Source of the DNA: Climacteris rufus
Lineage: Eukaryota; Chordata; Aves; Passeriformes; Climacteridae
Reading direction: 5' to 3'
Length of the DNA: 64,000 nt
NCBI GenBank assembly: GCA_013398175.1
Contig: VZRZ01007729.1
Span: 152,010-216,009, forward strand
Below, one piece after another: positions 36,501-50,100 of the stretch. Made by a program: the position numbers and the translations under genes. Position 1 is the first letter of the stretch. Every line of letters begins with the position of its first letter. The notes under the pieces were generated by a model that saw only the letters and a list, made by a program, of their open reading frames with translations, had not been told where the DNA came from and did not search any database.

Positions 36501-39500
36501 TCCTTCATAGTCCACTTTCAAATTTTGTGTCACTCTTAAAAATCAGGTTCTAGGATGCAATGAGTGGCAACTCATTTTTGCAAGTGATACTGCCTCTCAG
36601 CCTGATTAGATACAGTGAATTTCTGAATGGTGGAGGAAAAGATGTTAGTTCAGCCTGTTCAATGAGTGGCTTTCAAATAAGTGAAACTTTTTTTCTGTGT
36701 GCTTACCCCACTTAGTTTTTAACATTAGCATCAGAGTCTTATGAAAATGTTTAGCAGTGTCCTGTAGTGAAATATTAGAAGAATCCTCTGTGTCTAATGA
36801 TGTAGAGCAAAATGTAAAAAAAAAAAAACAAAAAACCAGTAAGTGAATACCTAAATAAATTTGTCTATGTATAGTATGCAGATATTTTTCCCAAATGTGT
36901 GTATATACAGTGATGTGATTTTCTTCAGTAGCATTCTTTCATTTCCAAGTAGCATTATTAATATTTATTGTACACTATAATCTACAGTGTTGCTTATAGT
37001 CTAACACCACTGCAGTTTTATTTTGGAAGTTTACTTTTTTATCACAGAAAATGTGTAGTTGCAGAGAGTGGCAATAAAACTAAACTACCCAAAGTGTTTT
37101 CTGACCAGATCCTCTTGAAGTAGTCCACCACATTACCATTAGGTTTTTGTCTGTCTTTCCCCTCCTTTCAGGACAACAGTCTGAGGAAAGGAATTCCCTG
37201 GCTGTGAAACATATTTCTTGAACAGCAGGATCTGGCTCAGTGGCTTGCTCCTATATCTACAGAACTATTCAACAAAAGATGGCAAAAGGGAAAATAGGTG
37301 ACCCTTTAGCATCTGCCTTTGCCAGTTAAACTGGTGATTGTTTTTGCCTAAAGACTTTTTTTTTAGGAAGGAATAGAGTACTTTGTTTATGATTTACATT
37401 AATTTATTCTCTCCTGTGACCATCTGATGTTAAATCCCCAGAGTCTATATATTAATTAAATGTTTGTGTGTATATATGCTTGCAAAAGAGAAAAAATTGC
37501 TTTCAAAAGCACAAATATAGATCAAAGTGTCTTTAAATAAAGATGTACCTTTTACTTTAAGTTCACACATAGATCTTGAGGGCTTTATTTGCTGACAGGA
37601 AAACACATAATTAATTTGCTTCTTAAGCTGGGTCCAAAAAAAAAAATCTCTTCTTCTGCTGATGGGCTGATAAACAGGGATTCTCGGTTGGTGAGTTCAG
37701 AGAGGAAAATACATGCTCTTTGTTTTCTTTTCATTTGTCTGCTTTTTTTCTGAAGAAAATATGCAAAAGCTGCCTTCTCGACAGAAGTTTTCATCTCTGC
37801 TGGCAAAATGTGTTCTTTTACCTGGTTTTAATGTGGAGAGATTAGTGAAGGATTCATTCTCTGCAAAGTTCAGGTGAAGGATATATGTTCTGCCTGATTA
37901 TAAGGACATATTTAACCACATTAAAGGTGGTTGTACCCAAAGCTTTTAGGGTTTTCTTATGTGCATGGAGGAATTCATGGATAAATGTCTGCTGAGTGTA
38001 AGTAAATATATCCTGATATTTTCATTTGTAAAATAATTTTACTTCCAAATCAGTCCCAGAATGGATCTCAAAAATAGTAGGTTGCTAGTCAAACACACCA
38101 CTGGATAAAGAAAGTTATAAAGCTGTCTATGTGATCAATAAGTGAATATTTTCAGGAGATGTAAAGAAGCAACCTTATTACTTTGTTCCATTTACATTAA
38201 TGGTACATTATAAAATAGTTTATAATTAAATATTTTGTTCAATATTTTGCAATTATCTTCTTATATTAGAGTAATCCAAAGGACATCTATGTGGTTGGAA
38301 AGGGAGTTGCTTTTCACTGCCCACAATCTTCCATCTGGCCCTAACCTGAATGTAACTATAGTGCCTGAGGGAAAGATTGCATCCACCAGAAGTGTGAATT
38401 TTCCCAACAATAGGAGATGATTTGATGGAAAGTATTGATTCTGCCTGGAAAGTTCACATTCATGTAATCACAAACATTTACATCACATGTTCTTTTATTC
38501 ATTTGTAAGAGATTCTCTGTTTGGAGCACAGAGTCTCTTTATTATTCATAGTTAGCACCTGCCAGAGCAGAGCTGTGCACTTTGCTTTGCTCACAATTTC
38601 CAGCAAGCATGACTGCACTGGCCTCTTCTCCCTACCTTTTTCTAAGGGAAAAAACTCAAACATAATGCATTTATTTTTTAAGATATTACACCTGCAGCCT
38701 ACACAGCAGGACACCTTAAGTCCTGGTCAGTCTGGCACTACTTGAACCACTTCCCTCCCTCTGGTCCCTTACACATTAAAGGACCAGTTTAGCTCTCTTA
38801 GGGAAGAAAGCAAGGAGCAGCCTCCAGAGAAGAATAATTGAAGATATTCAAGGCTGGGATAGAAGCACTCAGGCATCCCTGAAGTTTGAAAAATCAAAAA
38901 TTCAGACCTGCCCTCTCCCCTTTATGCTTCTGTGAGTCTGATTTTTAGCAGCATTCAGGCTGGACGTGCTCTGCACATTAAAAAACATTCCCATCTAATT
39001 TACTTACATGCAGTTTCTGTCTCCCTCCCTGACGATAGTCAAACCACCAAAGTGCCTGTCATTGCTGTTATTGGTGAGATACCTACTACTTCACTCACTT
39101 TGCCCATTCTGAAAGTTGAATTATTTTATTAAAATAATCTGCATTTTCCTTTCCTTGTCTTCCTTCATTTGCATTTGTGTTTTGTCAATAAGTTGTATCC
39201 CACACATTTCTGTTCATATGCATGTTCAAGTTCTTGTGATGGATATCACTTTTTGCTTAACCTAATAATGTATCTAGAGTCACAAGCAGAGATTCTCTAA
39301 TATTGCCAGTGTTTAAACCTAGATTTATCTTTATTCACATTTACAGCATTTTCCCTTGAAAATTCTCTGCCAGCTCTCCTTGTGTGATAGTCACTGTCAT
39401 ATAAAACCTGATATTAGGTTGGTGTGCTTGCCTGGTTTCCTTAGAAACCTTTCTGAGTTATTTCCTGTAAAGGAAATTATCATCCCACATTTAGGAAGGT

Positions 39501-40102
39501 ACAGTTACAACTGAATAATGTTTTGACAGAATTATCAAAATTAAATTGCACACCTTACTTGAGCACCACATCTGAATTAGTTTAATTTGTATTTTCAAAT
39601 CCTAAATGCCTTCTTTCCAATATTGAGCCACAGATCAATGTCCATCATGTTTAGAAAGGCATCAGATGAAGAAAGGTCACAGCTAATCTAGACACTGAAG
39701 CCTTATATGCAGTAATTTAATTTTGTAAATCTGATTGTTTTAGAGTCTTTTTTAGTGTCAAACCAGACATTTGCATCAGATTCAGGAAATGTTGTTACAC
39801 CATCAGTAAATTTTGCTACCAGCCTTTACTTCAGGAGCCCACTATGTGCCAAAAGTTTAGTCTGTCTCTGAATTTGGTCTCCAGTGCAGTGTGAGGAATT
39901 ACTTGTGGATGATAAGACTTTGATTCTGATTCATAATTGACAGGTTCATTTGCACTGACTGACATTAGTTTGAGACTTCAGATATCACGGGTCATGCAAG
40001 GAATTCAAACATGAAGCAGAACCATTTGTTTTATCCTGCTTGCTTGCTTACAAGCATCTGTAGCAGATTTATACATGTTGCTTTACTACTGCTTTTACCC
40101 CG
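33567..40102. other. Non-coding sequence, no identifiable gene
   Basis: The region is AT-rich, with a moderately GC-rich patch at 34130-34330. A textbook acceptor/donor pair surrounds 34820-34844 and a compact hairpin lies at 38507-38539; both are described in the findings. No exon can be tied to a known gene. Confidence 0.4.
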
Positions 40103-40120
40103 GTGTGTGTGTGTGTGTGT
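40103..40120. repeat. (GT)9 microsatellite
   Basis: An uninterrupted GT run, likely variable in length between individuals. Confidence 0.85.
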
Positions 40121-41350
40121 TTGGTGTGCCTTCTGCCACTGTTTTACTGGCATCATGAGGTAACAGGACTGGAAATAGCTGATTGTTCTAAGTTTGCTTG
40201 CTGAAATGTAAATAACATTTTTTAATGCCTTAGATACGCATTTATACTTAAAGAAAATGATACATGATATGTATTGAGATAAGTAATACTGTATAATGAT
40301 ATTGTATATAACAAATTGAATGTCATTTGTTGCAATTGCCCTCAGCCATGAACTCATAAAACAATACATTTTGAATCTTTCAAAATTAACAATGATCTCA
40401 CCGGCACTACTTTCTAGAAAACTACCGTAGATATTTTATCTGCTATTATTAAATGTAAATAATGAAAAGTAATGTTCTTGGATTTTCTGCTGAAAATTAA
40501 ATGAGCTGAGTTTCTGGTTTCATATAAAATCTGAAACTATTGATCATACTAGTGTATGATTGCTCCCTTCTTTTTTTTTCCCCTCCTTTATATTTTATTT
40601 ATAAGTAAAACACACAAATCATGCAGGTTCCTGTATATGTAAGCACTGGAGGCTGATGCTTGCTTTTGTAGTTTGTGCCCCTTGTGGCCAAAATAGAAAA
40701 GACTAAAATATCGTAGTGCATTGCTCTCTCCTTCCTAATATAAACTATTATTCTTTGCCTGTGATGCCAATTGATTATTTCCTTTGCTTGTAAAATTTTT
40801 GCTCTGCAATTTTGTGAGTATTCTGCTGAAACTCAAGATTCCTGTCGCTATTTAACATAGGATTCTGTGATGGAAGTTATTATACCCATGAATTCAAAAC
40901 ATATATGGCTCTCTTTGTATCAGAACAATCCTGCCCCCACTAAGTTTAATAGTGCATCATGAATTCTTTAAGATTAGAAAGCAAGTTGGATGGTATTTTT
41001 GAAGTAAGAAAAACGGATTTTCTATTAATTATTGGCGCATTGATGATAAGTAATGTGTATGTATACATGCTGTGATATATTAAAAATGTGTACAAGTAGA
41101 ACCTTACAAGTTAAATACTTAAGTTCATGGTTTGTAGTAGGCTGACATAGTGAGCTGATGTGGGTAATTAATTCTGGGCTTTTACATGCTGCAGTATAAA
41201 ACTCCCAAGAGAAAAGCTAGAGCTACTGGGCAATGAAACTTACATGGATGCAGCATTTTCTTAGTCACTGATCACTTTGCTGCTTTTAATTTTTAAAATC
41301 TACTTAGTGCTTAGACTTCTAATTTGTTAGCTGGCATTGAATCATATCTT
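40121..41350. other. Non-coding sequence, nothing identifiable
   Basis: AT-rich sequence without a supportable gene, repeat family or structured element. Confidence 0.45.
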
Positions 41351-41972
41351 AGAATTACAGAATCATGAAATGGTTTGGGTTGGATGAAATCTTTAACCAC
41401 TAGACCCAGTTGCTCAAAGCCCCATACAGCTTGGCCTTGAACATGCCAAGGATAAGGCATCCACAACTTCTCTGAGAAGCCTGTTTCAGTGGCTCACTAC
41501 CCTTATAGTGAAGAATTTCTTCTGTATATCTATACTAAATATACTCTCTCTCAGTTTAAAGCCATTCACCCTTGTCCTGTAAAATTCACCTGTCCTTGTA
41601 AAATGTCCCTCTCTAGATTTCTTGTTGGCTCCTTTTAGGTACTGGAAGGTTGCTCTGAGGTCTCCCCAGAGCCTTCTCTTCTCCAGGCTGAACAACCCCA
41701 ACTCTCTTAGCCTGTCTTTATAGGAGAGATGCTCCAGTCCCTCTGATCACCTTTGTGGCCACATCTGGACTTGCTCCAACAGATCTATGTCCTGCTTGTG
41801 CTGAGGGTTCCAGAGCTGGATGCAGTACTCTGGCTGGGATCTCACAGGAGCAGAGTAGAGGGGCCCAGCTAGCCACGCTGCTTTGGATGCAGCCCAGGAT
41901 ATGACTGACTTTCTGGGCTGCAAGCACACATGGCTTATGTTGAGCTTCTTGTCAATCAACACCCAATAGTCA
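41351..41972 (-). mobile_element. CR1 LINE 3' fragment with ORF2 remnant
   Basis: About 620 bases of CR1 with the 3' end at the left: AGAATTACAGAATCATG is a decayed form of the CR1 terminal microsatellite, followed by GAAATGGTTTGGGTTGG. The order of conserved blocks is typical of avian CR1: the TTGGCCTTGAACA block, the CATCCACAACTTCTCTG block, GGTCTCCCCAGAGCC, then CTTCTCCAGGCTGAACAACC. It ends with a segment reading TTGAGCTTCTTGTCAATC, where the copy is 5'-truncated. It is the longest CR1 copy in the window and its coding remnant is annotated separately. Confidence 0.95.
41486..41962 (-). pseudogene. CR1 ORF2 C-terminal remnant, frameshifted
   Basis: In intact CR1, ORF2 encodes an endonuclease plus reverse transcriptase that copies the element at its insertion site. 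Only the extreme C-terminal part, downstream of the reverse-transcriptase catalytic core, is left here. Two minus-strand frames carry it: about 41962-41747, with a recognisable EYCIQLWNP block, and about 41701-41486, with the characteristic GLFSLEKRRL block followed by GDLRATFQYLKG. The two parts are in different frames, so at least one indel broke the reading frame. Catalytic motifs are absent because of 5' truncation. This is a dead copy. Confidence 0.9.
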
Positions 41973-44008
41973 TAGGACTTTTCTAAAATGAATTAATATT
42001 CTGCCATATCACTGTGATTTGAATATGTGAGCATAAGGTGGATTACGTGGTCAAAAATAGCTAAACATTATCCCCTAGAATTCTGATATTTCAAGTAAGG
42101 GATGGGATTTAAATAGATTGTTTTTAAAGTCTAAGAGAAGTGGTTTGAATTTCGCACACATAAAATTAAAGAGTTGCTGTGCAAACTGTACCTGCTTTTC
42201 AGATGAGGTTAAAATCCAGGTCACTAGCAGCTCTATCTTCTTAAAAATAACTGCTGTTATGTCAAATGGGATTATTGAACCAAAACTGAGAAATACAGAG
42301 TGTTCTTGATAGTCCAGTAGGAGATACTCTCTAGACGGATGATCCAAGTTGAGGAGATATCATGCATAACACCATTTTGATGGATCCCTCTGCTAGTATA
42401 CACATTCATAAATGCTTTTGCACCTACCTCAATGATATCTAATTCCTAGTATTCTATAAAATCAGCAAACATAAAGAGATACATGACAAGGTTTATGGAT
42501 TATTTAATAAAATAATTTTTTAAAAATCTGAACATTTCTGCTAATGTTTTTTTTTTTTTCCTATCAATAACTGCAAAGCTTCTCAGACCTACTTCTAAAA
42601 GCTCCTGTTTTAAGGGAAGAGATATAGCACTAATAAAATGTTAAGTCTCTAAAGTATGGAATATTGTTGTAGTATTTGCAACACAAAACAGGAAGTGCAT
42701 TATTTCAATTTATGGATACAAAGCTTTTATTAACATTTCCTCACACTGTCCAAAAGATTAATCTATAGCTCAGCTTTTCACTACGAATAATGTGTAGATT
42801 CTTGAGTCCTTAACATATCTGCTTTATAGTTTTACTGTAAGTTTTAGTAAAGCGCTTTTTCACAACAAAACATAGAAATGCAGGGCCATTAAGTAGGCAT
42901 GTTTTGCTGAGCTGTTGTGAACCGTGTGGTGGTCTGAACTGATCGTCTGAACTGATGGTCTTTTTTGGTAAAAGCCAAAATTGCTCTAGTTAATTATTAG
43001 GATCATCAAATGTACAACATTTATCCATAAAAAACATGCCACTGTCGTGATAATTTTCATATCACAATTGTAATAACTGTAACTCCAACTATCCTTCTTC
43101 TGAGATGTTTCAGGCAATTAATGAAACTTGGCCATTACTTCTTTGAGAAAAGTTTCTTAAATGTTTCGGTAAATCTAGAGGTGGACTTTATTTTTATTTT
43201 TTGAGACAAAAAGCCTGGTGCTTGCATAATCTATGTGTCTTAAATAGATACATAGTACATTAAGTAAGCATGTACAGTAGTTAAACAGACAAATACAGAA
43301 CTCTAAGGAAGAATCTCTGCATATTTTTGTGTCTCTTGTCTCTAAAGGAACAGTTTTCAGTGTTTTACTTTATTGGTCTGCCTCAGGTCCTGTTACACCA
43401 GAGTGGGAAGCCAAAAAATTAATTGGAACAGTGGGTCTGTTAGCTTTACTGCTGATAACCATTGATAGACAACAATAACCACCTCTACACTTGCCCTTTC
43501 ATTAAGTTCATATTAGCACACCCCAGGTTTTGAACTAAAACAGCCTATGTAAACACATATGGAAAAACTGCCATATGCCATCTATTTTAGAACTGTTGTC
43601 ATATACTGTGTTTGACCCATGTAGCCAAAGTCCTGTTTTGCCTGGTATAGTGCTGGGAGGGAGACCAAGATATCAGGTTAGTTAGCTAGTCACCCTCATT
43701 GCTCATCTCATAAGTGTTTATCCTGCCCAAGAACTGATATCTTCCCAGAAAACTGTTCCTGCATGCTGCATTGGTGTTCATCAGCCTGCTGCTACTCATA
43801 TCGTGTCATTAACGATTGCTCTTTCAAAGATGCTTGTGTTGCAGTGTACAAACTCCTGATGTTTCAATCTATTCCATCCTTGTTGTATTTGGATTATTTC
43901 TTAACACGTAGGATTGATGTTTATAAAGATTGTAAGAAAAAGAAAAAATACTAAGTTTTGTGAGCAAGAAAAGATCAGCTGAAGATTAGCTGAAGTGTAC
44001 ATAATTTT
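41973..44008. other. Non-coding sequence between two CR1 copies
   Basis: No gene is seen. A 12-base unit (GTCTGAACTGAT) is directly duplicated with one base between copies at 42932-42956. The remainder is AT-rich and unremarkable. Confidence 0.45.
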
Positions 44009-44190
44009 CATAGAAACACAGAATCGTGGATGGTTTGGGTTGAAAGGGATCAAAAAGAGCGTTTAGTCTGATCCCCTTGCCATAGGCAGGGAACCTTCCA
44101 CTAGACCAGGTTGTTCAAAACTCTCATCCAACTTGGCCTTGAACACTTTCAGGTCTGGGGCATCCACAGCTTCTCTGGAACCTGTTCCAG
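44009..44190 (-). mobile_element. CR1 LINE 3' fragment (short)
   Basis: This copy of about 180 bases has its 3' end at the left, beginning CATAGAAACACAGAATCGTG and continuing with GGATGGTTTGGGTTGAAAGG. It then follows the standard CR1 3' region through CCACTAGACCAGGTTG, CCAACTTGGCCTTGAACAC and GGGGCATCCACAGC, and stops after CCTGTTCCAG. A small deletion relative to the usual CR1 pattern is seen in CTTCTCTGGAACCTG. It is truncated well inside the 3' untranslated part, so no coding sequence remains. Confidence 0.93.
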
Positions 44191-47100
44191 ATTGTCCGTC
44201 TGTCAGATCACTTTTTATGTGATCTATCACAGTTAAACTTTTTTGTGTGTGTGTTTTGTTTCAGTGATTTTTGCTGCAGCTCTATGTAAAGTAGAAGGGA
44301 TATTTCAAGTACATGTAGATGTACTCATGAAAATTACTGCTCCTATCAAGCCTGTAGACAGATACTTGCAATTCACGATGCAAACTGGGAGAAGAGTGTG
44401 TTAGTTATAAATACGGATAAGTAATCTGGAGGGGGGCAAAAAACAGATAAAAAATATACTTTTAAGGAGCTAGCAGGTTTTTGAGATTAAATGGAAATTT
44501 TCCCAAATAAGAAATGACATGAAATGGCAATTCAAATACCCTTTTTGTTTACTGAGATGCTTTAAGGCATTTACCACCTTCTGTGTGCCTGGGAGTACGA
44601 ATAAGCATTGGAGTGACAGGTTTCACACTGCTATGTCATAGACTTGCACAGCAGGACAGACTGGTTTCTGACACTATTGGCTGATCTGTTTTTCAAATAA
44701 AAATGTGCATTTCAAATTTTGAGAAAAAGGGGTTCTTTTCATCTTTGTGGTTCATAGAAGAAATTAATTTTTTACCTAATCCTTCCTGAAAATTATGAAG
44801 TTTCTCCAAATACAGAACATTAAAGGAACATTATAGTAGAAAATACCCTGGAGAAGGGAATATAATTTAGGAACTTAAACCCACAAGAAGAACATATACA
44901 TTTATATTTGTGAAAATTATCAGAAACCATCATTCTGTCTAAATTGTCTCCTTTAAAACTGTTCTTTTGTAAGACCAATACAGATACCAGTTTGTGGAAA
45001 AAAGGCAAAAGGCACAAAATACATCACTTTTTAATTCAATTACACTATTCCAAGGTAGGGTTCCCATCGTGGCAGCATGACACATTAAGTGTTGAGAGAC
45101 TAGAATAATTCCTTTGATTGTGGCCAAGTTGGACTTGAAGCTTTTTATTTAGGCAGTTAGTGCTTAGTCTTGGTATGGAGCAAGGCTTGCATGCCATTCT
45201 TTACAGTGACTTGTCTCTGGGTTGTAAAAAGTTAAATTTATTATTATTCAAATATTTAATTACTGTTTGGCAAGCCTTTAAAGAAGTTCATGTCCAAGAA
45301 ATAAAATAAATACACATTTAAGTTGTTGATTAATTTCCAACAATAATCTCACAGCCATTGTAATAAACAAATAAGGAAAGAAACATATAAAATAAAACAG
45401 AAAATATTTGAATTTGTAGAGCACAATTTTAGGAACGCAGAACTCTTTCAAATAGGGTTTAAGACTGAGCAGTCCATGGGTATAGAGGCAGCTATTCTAA
45501 TTGTTTTTGTAGATAAAACTATCAAGACATTGATTGATGTAAGTTTTTGATCACAGACAGTATATCTTGAAAGTCATCAGCAGAATTTAACAGTTTGTTT
45601 TTTTTTGTTTTTTATATATAAGGACAGCCATGGAATTTAAAAATAATAGCAAATACTAAGAGAAGAGTGTGATGTCAACCACACCAAGATAGCTTAGCAA
45701 CCAAGATGTTCTCAGTAACAGAGTGAAATAAAAAACTGCTGTGATGCTCTGTAGAAGAAGCTAAAATTTTACGCAGGTATAAAGGGTTACATGTCTCTCA
45801 GATTTAAAACTGCCCTTGTTGTCCTCTTCACAACAGAAGAAATAAAAGAATAAAAGCCCATCAGGATGCATGCAGCAAGGATTTGATTTTAAAAAATAAA
45901 TATTTTGTGCAGGGAAAAAGAAAAGTTACTTTATCTTAACTGAACTGAAAAATAAAAAAAAGCAGTTGCCATGGAACACAGAAGACATGGATTAAATTTC
46001 TTATTTCAGTTTTTTCACAAGCTCTTGAGGTCAAGTCCAGTCCAGTCCAACTGAGTACCTACTGGGTACTTTCTGGACTGAGTGTGAATTATTCTATATT
46101 TACTTTGTAGATACTCTTCCAGTTTATGTAAATAAACAGCTGATGGTGTGGAAAATCGAACCTGAGTCCCTTCTTCTTAGGTGAGCTAATTAACAACTGA
46201 ATAGAATCAATGTCTCTTGTGTAGCTTCTCAGCTTTTTTTGGTTGTTTTTTTTTTTTTGGTTGCAGCTACCACCTGCTAAAGCCTATGTCAGCTTTTTTT
46301 TTACTACTATTGCAGAAGAACATAGTATAAGCTACAATTACACCTTCATTTTGGTAGCCAACATACTATATTGCCTTCATCACTGTAGTTGCTTGGTGCC
46401 TCCTACTCATAACATATTTATCCTCACAGTACTTCTATGATGTTGAGCAGATGGTAAAGTGAGTCACTAGGTACAGAGCTTGACTCTTCAAGATCAGCAA
46501 GAATACTGTGGTGAAACCAGTCCTGGGTTCCCTTCATCTTTCTGCCAGATCCTTCATGCGCTACTGGGAGCCATGAGAGTCTCCACTCAAGGGACAGTAA
46601 ACACAGATTATAGATTGTAGATAGATTCTTCTCCTTTACCTACACCCTTGGGGAAAAAAGAAAAGAGAAAGTCCTGTGGTGGGCCTTATGTAAACACCAA
46701 AAGTAGTTGTTCCGCCTTGGCATAGCTGAACAATGTTATAGAGTTCTCAAAGTATGTTGATCGTGAGAGTGTTAAAGACAATTTTGAGAGACAAAAAAGA
46801 TGCAGATCTCTTGGATTTCCTGTGTCTCCAGCACATGTTGGTTCCTACTGAGTTCAGCCAGCAGATGATTAATTTTAGTCTGTTGATTCTACTGGCAACT
46901 GCTACAAGTGTCTCTTCTTGGATAAGGACACGGGATCTGTGTGTGATGTACTACACTGTTTCTGGGTAGTCCTCTGCACAAGGTATCTGTCTGGCAGCAC
47001 TTCTGTGAGATGTGATGGATATGACTGAATGAGGCAGACACTTTTTCTGGGTATCTTCTCATCCTCCTAGAGTCAGACAAAGTTGTTTCCTAGTCAACTC

Positions 47101-50100
47101 CTTTGGAAAGTGTTGTCTATGACACACCACTGGCAGCCTCTTTGGTGGCAGAGGTGAAGGTACCTCATTTGACACTCTTAATTGATTTTGAGCTTTCGCA
47201 TTATTAAGCATGTATTCCATTAGCCATTGAGCCTAGTAGTCACATGTTAATTTATGTAAAACGTACATGCATTAGCATGACATGAGAAAGGTTCCCAGAA
47301 AGTACAAAAAAAGACTTCTGGTACTTAGTGCTAACCTGACACAATGGGAGTAGAATACAGTTTATTAAAGCATGTCAGGTGCTATCTTTTCCTAGCAGTC
47401 ACTAGATTCTGATTTCTTTTTCTTTTCTATCTTCTGTTGTCCCCCCTCTTATTTCACCTGTTATATTCTCAGGGGAAATAATTTAATTAGGGAACTTCTT
47501 TTATTTGCTGTAGGCAGTCAGAATTTTTTCTATGAAATAAGTTTGTTTTGGGTTTTGATTTTGTTTTGTTGTTATATTTAAAACATTTGTAGGGAAATAG
47601 AAGTTTCAGAGAATATGCTAGTATTTAAACCTTTGGTATGGATGGTTGATGTGATTTAGCATGATTCATGATCAAAAGATATTAAATTGAAATATTCATA
47701 CTTTACATGCTAAGTTTAAAAAGAATCATGTCAGAAGTCTAAAATTAAAAGAAAAAAAATCTAAAATTTCTAAGTTAGGATAAATTATTAAGGCATTTTG
47801 CCTAACTGGGTTATTTTTTATTTTGTTTGGATTAATGAATATCTCAAATTTTGATTTATCATGCCATTCAGAGTGGACAAACTAATTGGTCTTAAAGTTT
47901 TTATGAGGAAAAAACCCCAGTTTCTTCTATAATTTATTTCACAGTCATTCAATAATTTCTTGGTGTAAATTTTGGCATTGAGGCATATCAACCAAAGGAG
48001 CTTTAAAGAAGATCTCTCTTGAAAAAGTAATATTGCAGCTGACAGTGTGGTAGGGAAGATACTGCTTCTGCCTGAAAAGGCTGGAAAAGAAACTTATAGG
48101 AGGGTATAAGACAGTAAAGATAAACCATAGCCACAAGGCTGAGCTTTACAGAAAAATATGATACATGGAATTTATAATTTTGAGATTTTGGAAAGAAAGT
48201 TTCTCTTTTTTTTTTTTCCCATTCAGTCTCCCATTTCTAAATATTTTCACATGAAATCAGCTACTTTAAGCAATAATTGATGTAGAATACTGCAGAATTC
48301 TCAGAATACTTTTACAGATTAGTTTTATTATTTCAAATGTGTTATTTTAGTTTGTGTTTACATGAGAATTTACTGAGAATTAGAATGAAATTATATTTTA
48401 ATATACTAATAAATAGGACAAGAAGACTTTATTAGACATAGTGAAAACTTGAATGACCAAGCTTATCTGTAAATTTCCTGCCATCCTTGAAATGCAGCAG
48501 TAGTTTAGTGAGTTATACTGAAGGAGTAAAGAGGAAGCTTTATCAAAATCCCTTCTGTCTATAGTGTCTGCACCTGTGCTACTTCATGACATTTCATTTC
48601 CATCTTCTTTTGTAGAATTTACTCTCCACCCTGATAGATGTCAGACTGTCCTTTAATGCTAACGTAGTGTTCTAAGGGCGTGAAAACCATGAGAGGCTGC
48701 TAGTTTTCTATGAATTTATTTTCAAGTGCTAGCATTTTTTGAGCGTTGCAGAATACCTGTGTGTGAATTAATACGTGTTAAAATGTTATTACTATGGATG
48801 TAAAGTTTATCAGTCCCCTCTGAAGATTCTCTTTCTTGTTAAAGTCCCAGGGCAGTTGCATGAATAAGGAAAATTCTGCTTGGGAAAAAATCACCACCTA
48901 CAGTATGGAAGAGGGTTAGATTTTAGAGGCCTCACTGCAGCTTTGGGGTGAGGAGCTGAGAGGTCTACTTCCCAAGGAAGACAGTTTGGGAAGAGTGCAG
49001 CTCTTTGCCCTCTAGGAGATACAGATAAGCAGAAAGTTATCTCCACTGGCAAATTCTGTTAAGATTAGATCAGTAGGGTGACTGGCAATAAACATAATCC
49101 TGAAGTTGAGAAATAAACCTGCAGTTCAGCAAACTGTTCTGGCTGGGTTGCTGGCATCTCCCCTAGGGAATCTGCACTGAAGTATCAAACATATGATACA
49201 ACGGTGCAGAGCAAATTACATTTAAAACAAATGAAGGAAAGGACGTCAGAATGCCCAGAAAAATCAAGCTTGGTAGCAAAATAATCACAGGAGATGAGCT
49301 GAGTTAGCACCAGTAAGTTAACAACCATGGTATTCAGTCTTCAAGTGAAAGGTTGCTACAGAACAAAAGGAATGTCCATTTCTCCATGGCCTCTGAAGAT
49401 TAGTCAAGACTTGGTGTAGGTACAGTTACTCCTGCTTTTGGACAGGAATGTTGGTCAGATGACTCTCATTACACTTTCCACCATACATTTTATGAGGGTA
49501 ATCCACATACCATCATCAAAAGGAAGAAAAATTGACAAAGTGAGGAGTTTGGTGTTTTAAAACTTTTGTTGGGAGACATGTCACATTAAATCTAAAAAAA
49601 GAAACAGAAACCAAACAGTCGAGGGCTGATATTAAGGCAGGTCAACTGCAGGGGACATTAGCTAGGTGGTAGGTGGCAAGCAGCTCTTCAGTGTCCCACC
49701 AAGGAAAAGCTGATGACAGTATATATTATGGTTTCTGATGTGATGATGGAGAATGGAAAGTGCTTTTTGGGGAAAAGATCCTTGAAATTGTTTGTCTCAA
49801 CAGCGCTCTGAAAGATCTGCAACCTCAAAATTAAGGGAATACTGCATAATACAGAGATAAAATTAAAGAATGTCTTAAGTGTATTAAATTCTGGGGACCT
49901 ATTTCTGTTATCTCTTTCTATAGGAAAAGAACAATGAAAATAAACTTACATTGTTTTCATTTTTTGCATGCAAAGAAGGATGTACCAGAAGCTCTGTTCA
50001 GGAGTTTCAGCAAGATGTATCTTTTTTCCAAGAGACCTTACCCTCTAAATTTAAAATATGACAAGATGAATGAGGATGACACGTAGTAAGAGAGATGCTG

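Noticed and set aside
42932..42956. 12-base direct duplication GTCTGAACTGAT
   Set aside because: Recorded in the region entry. It is an ordinary slippage-type duplication with no further structure.
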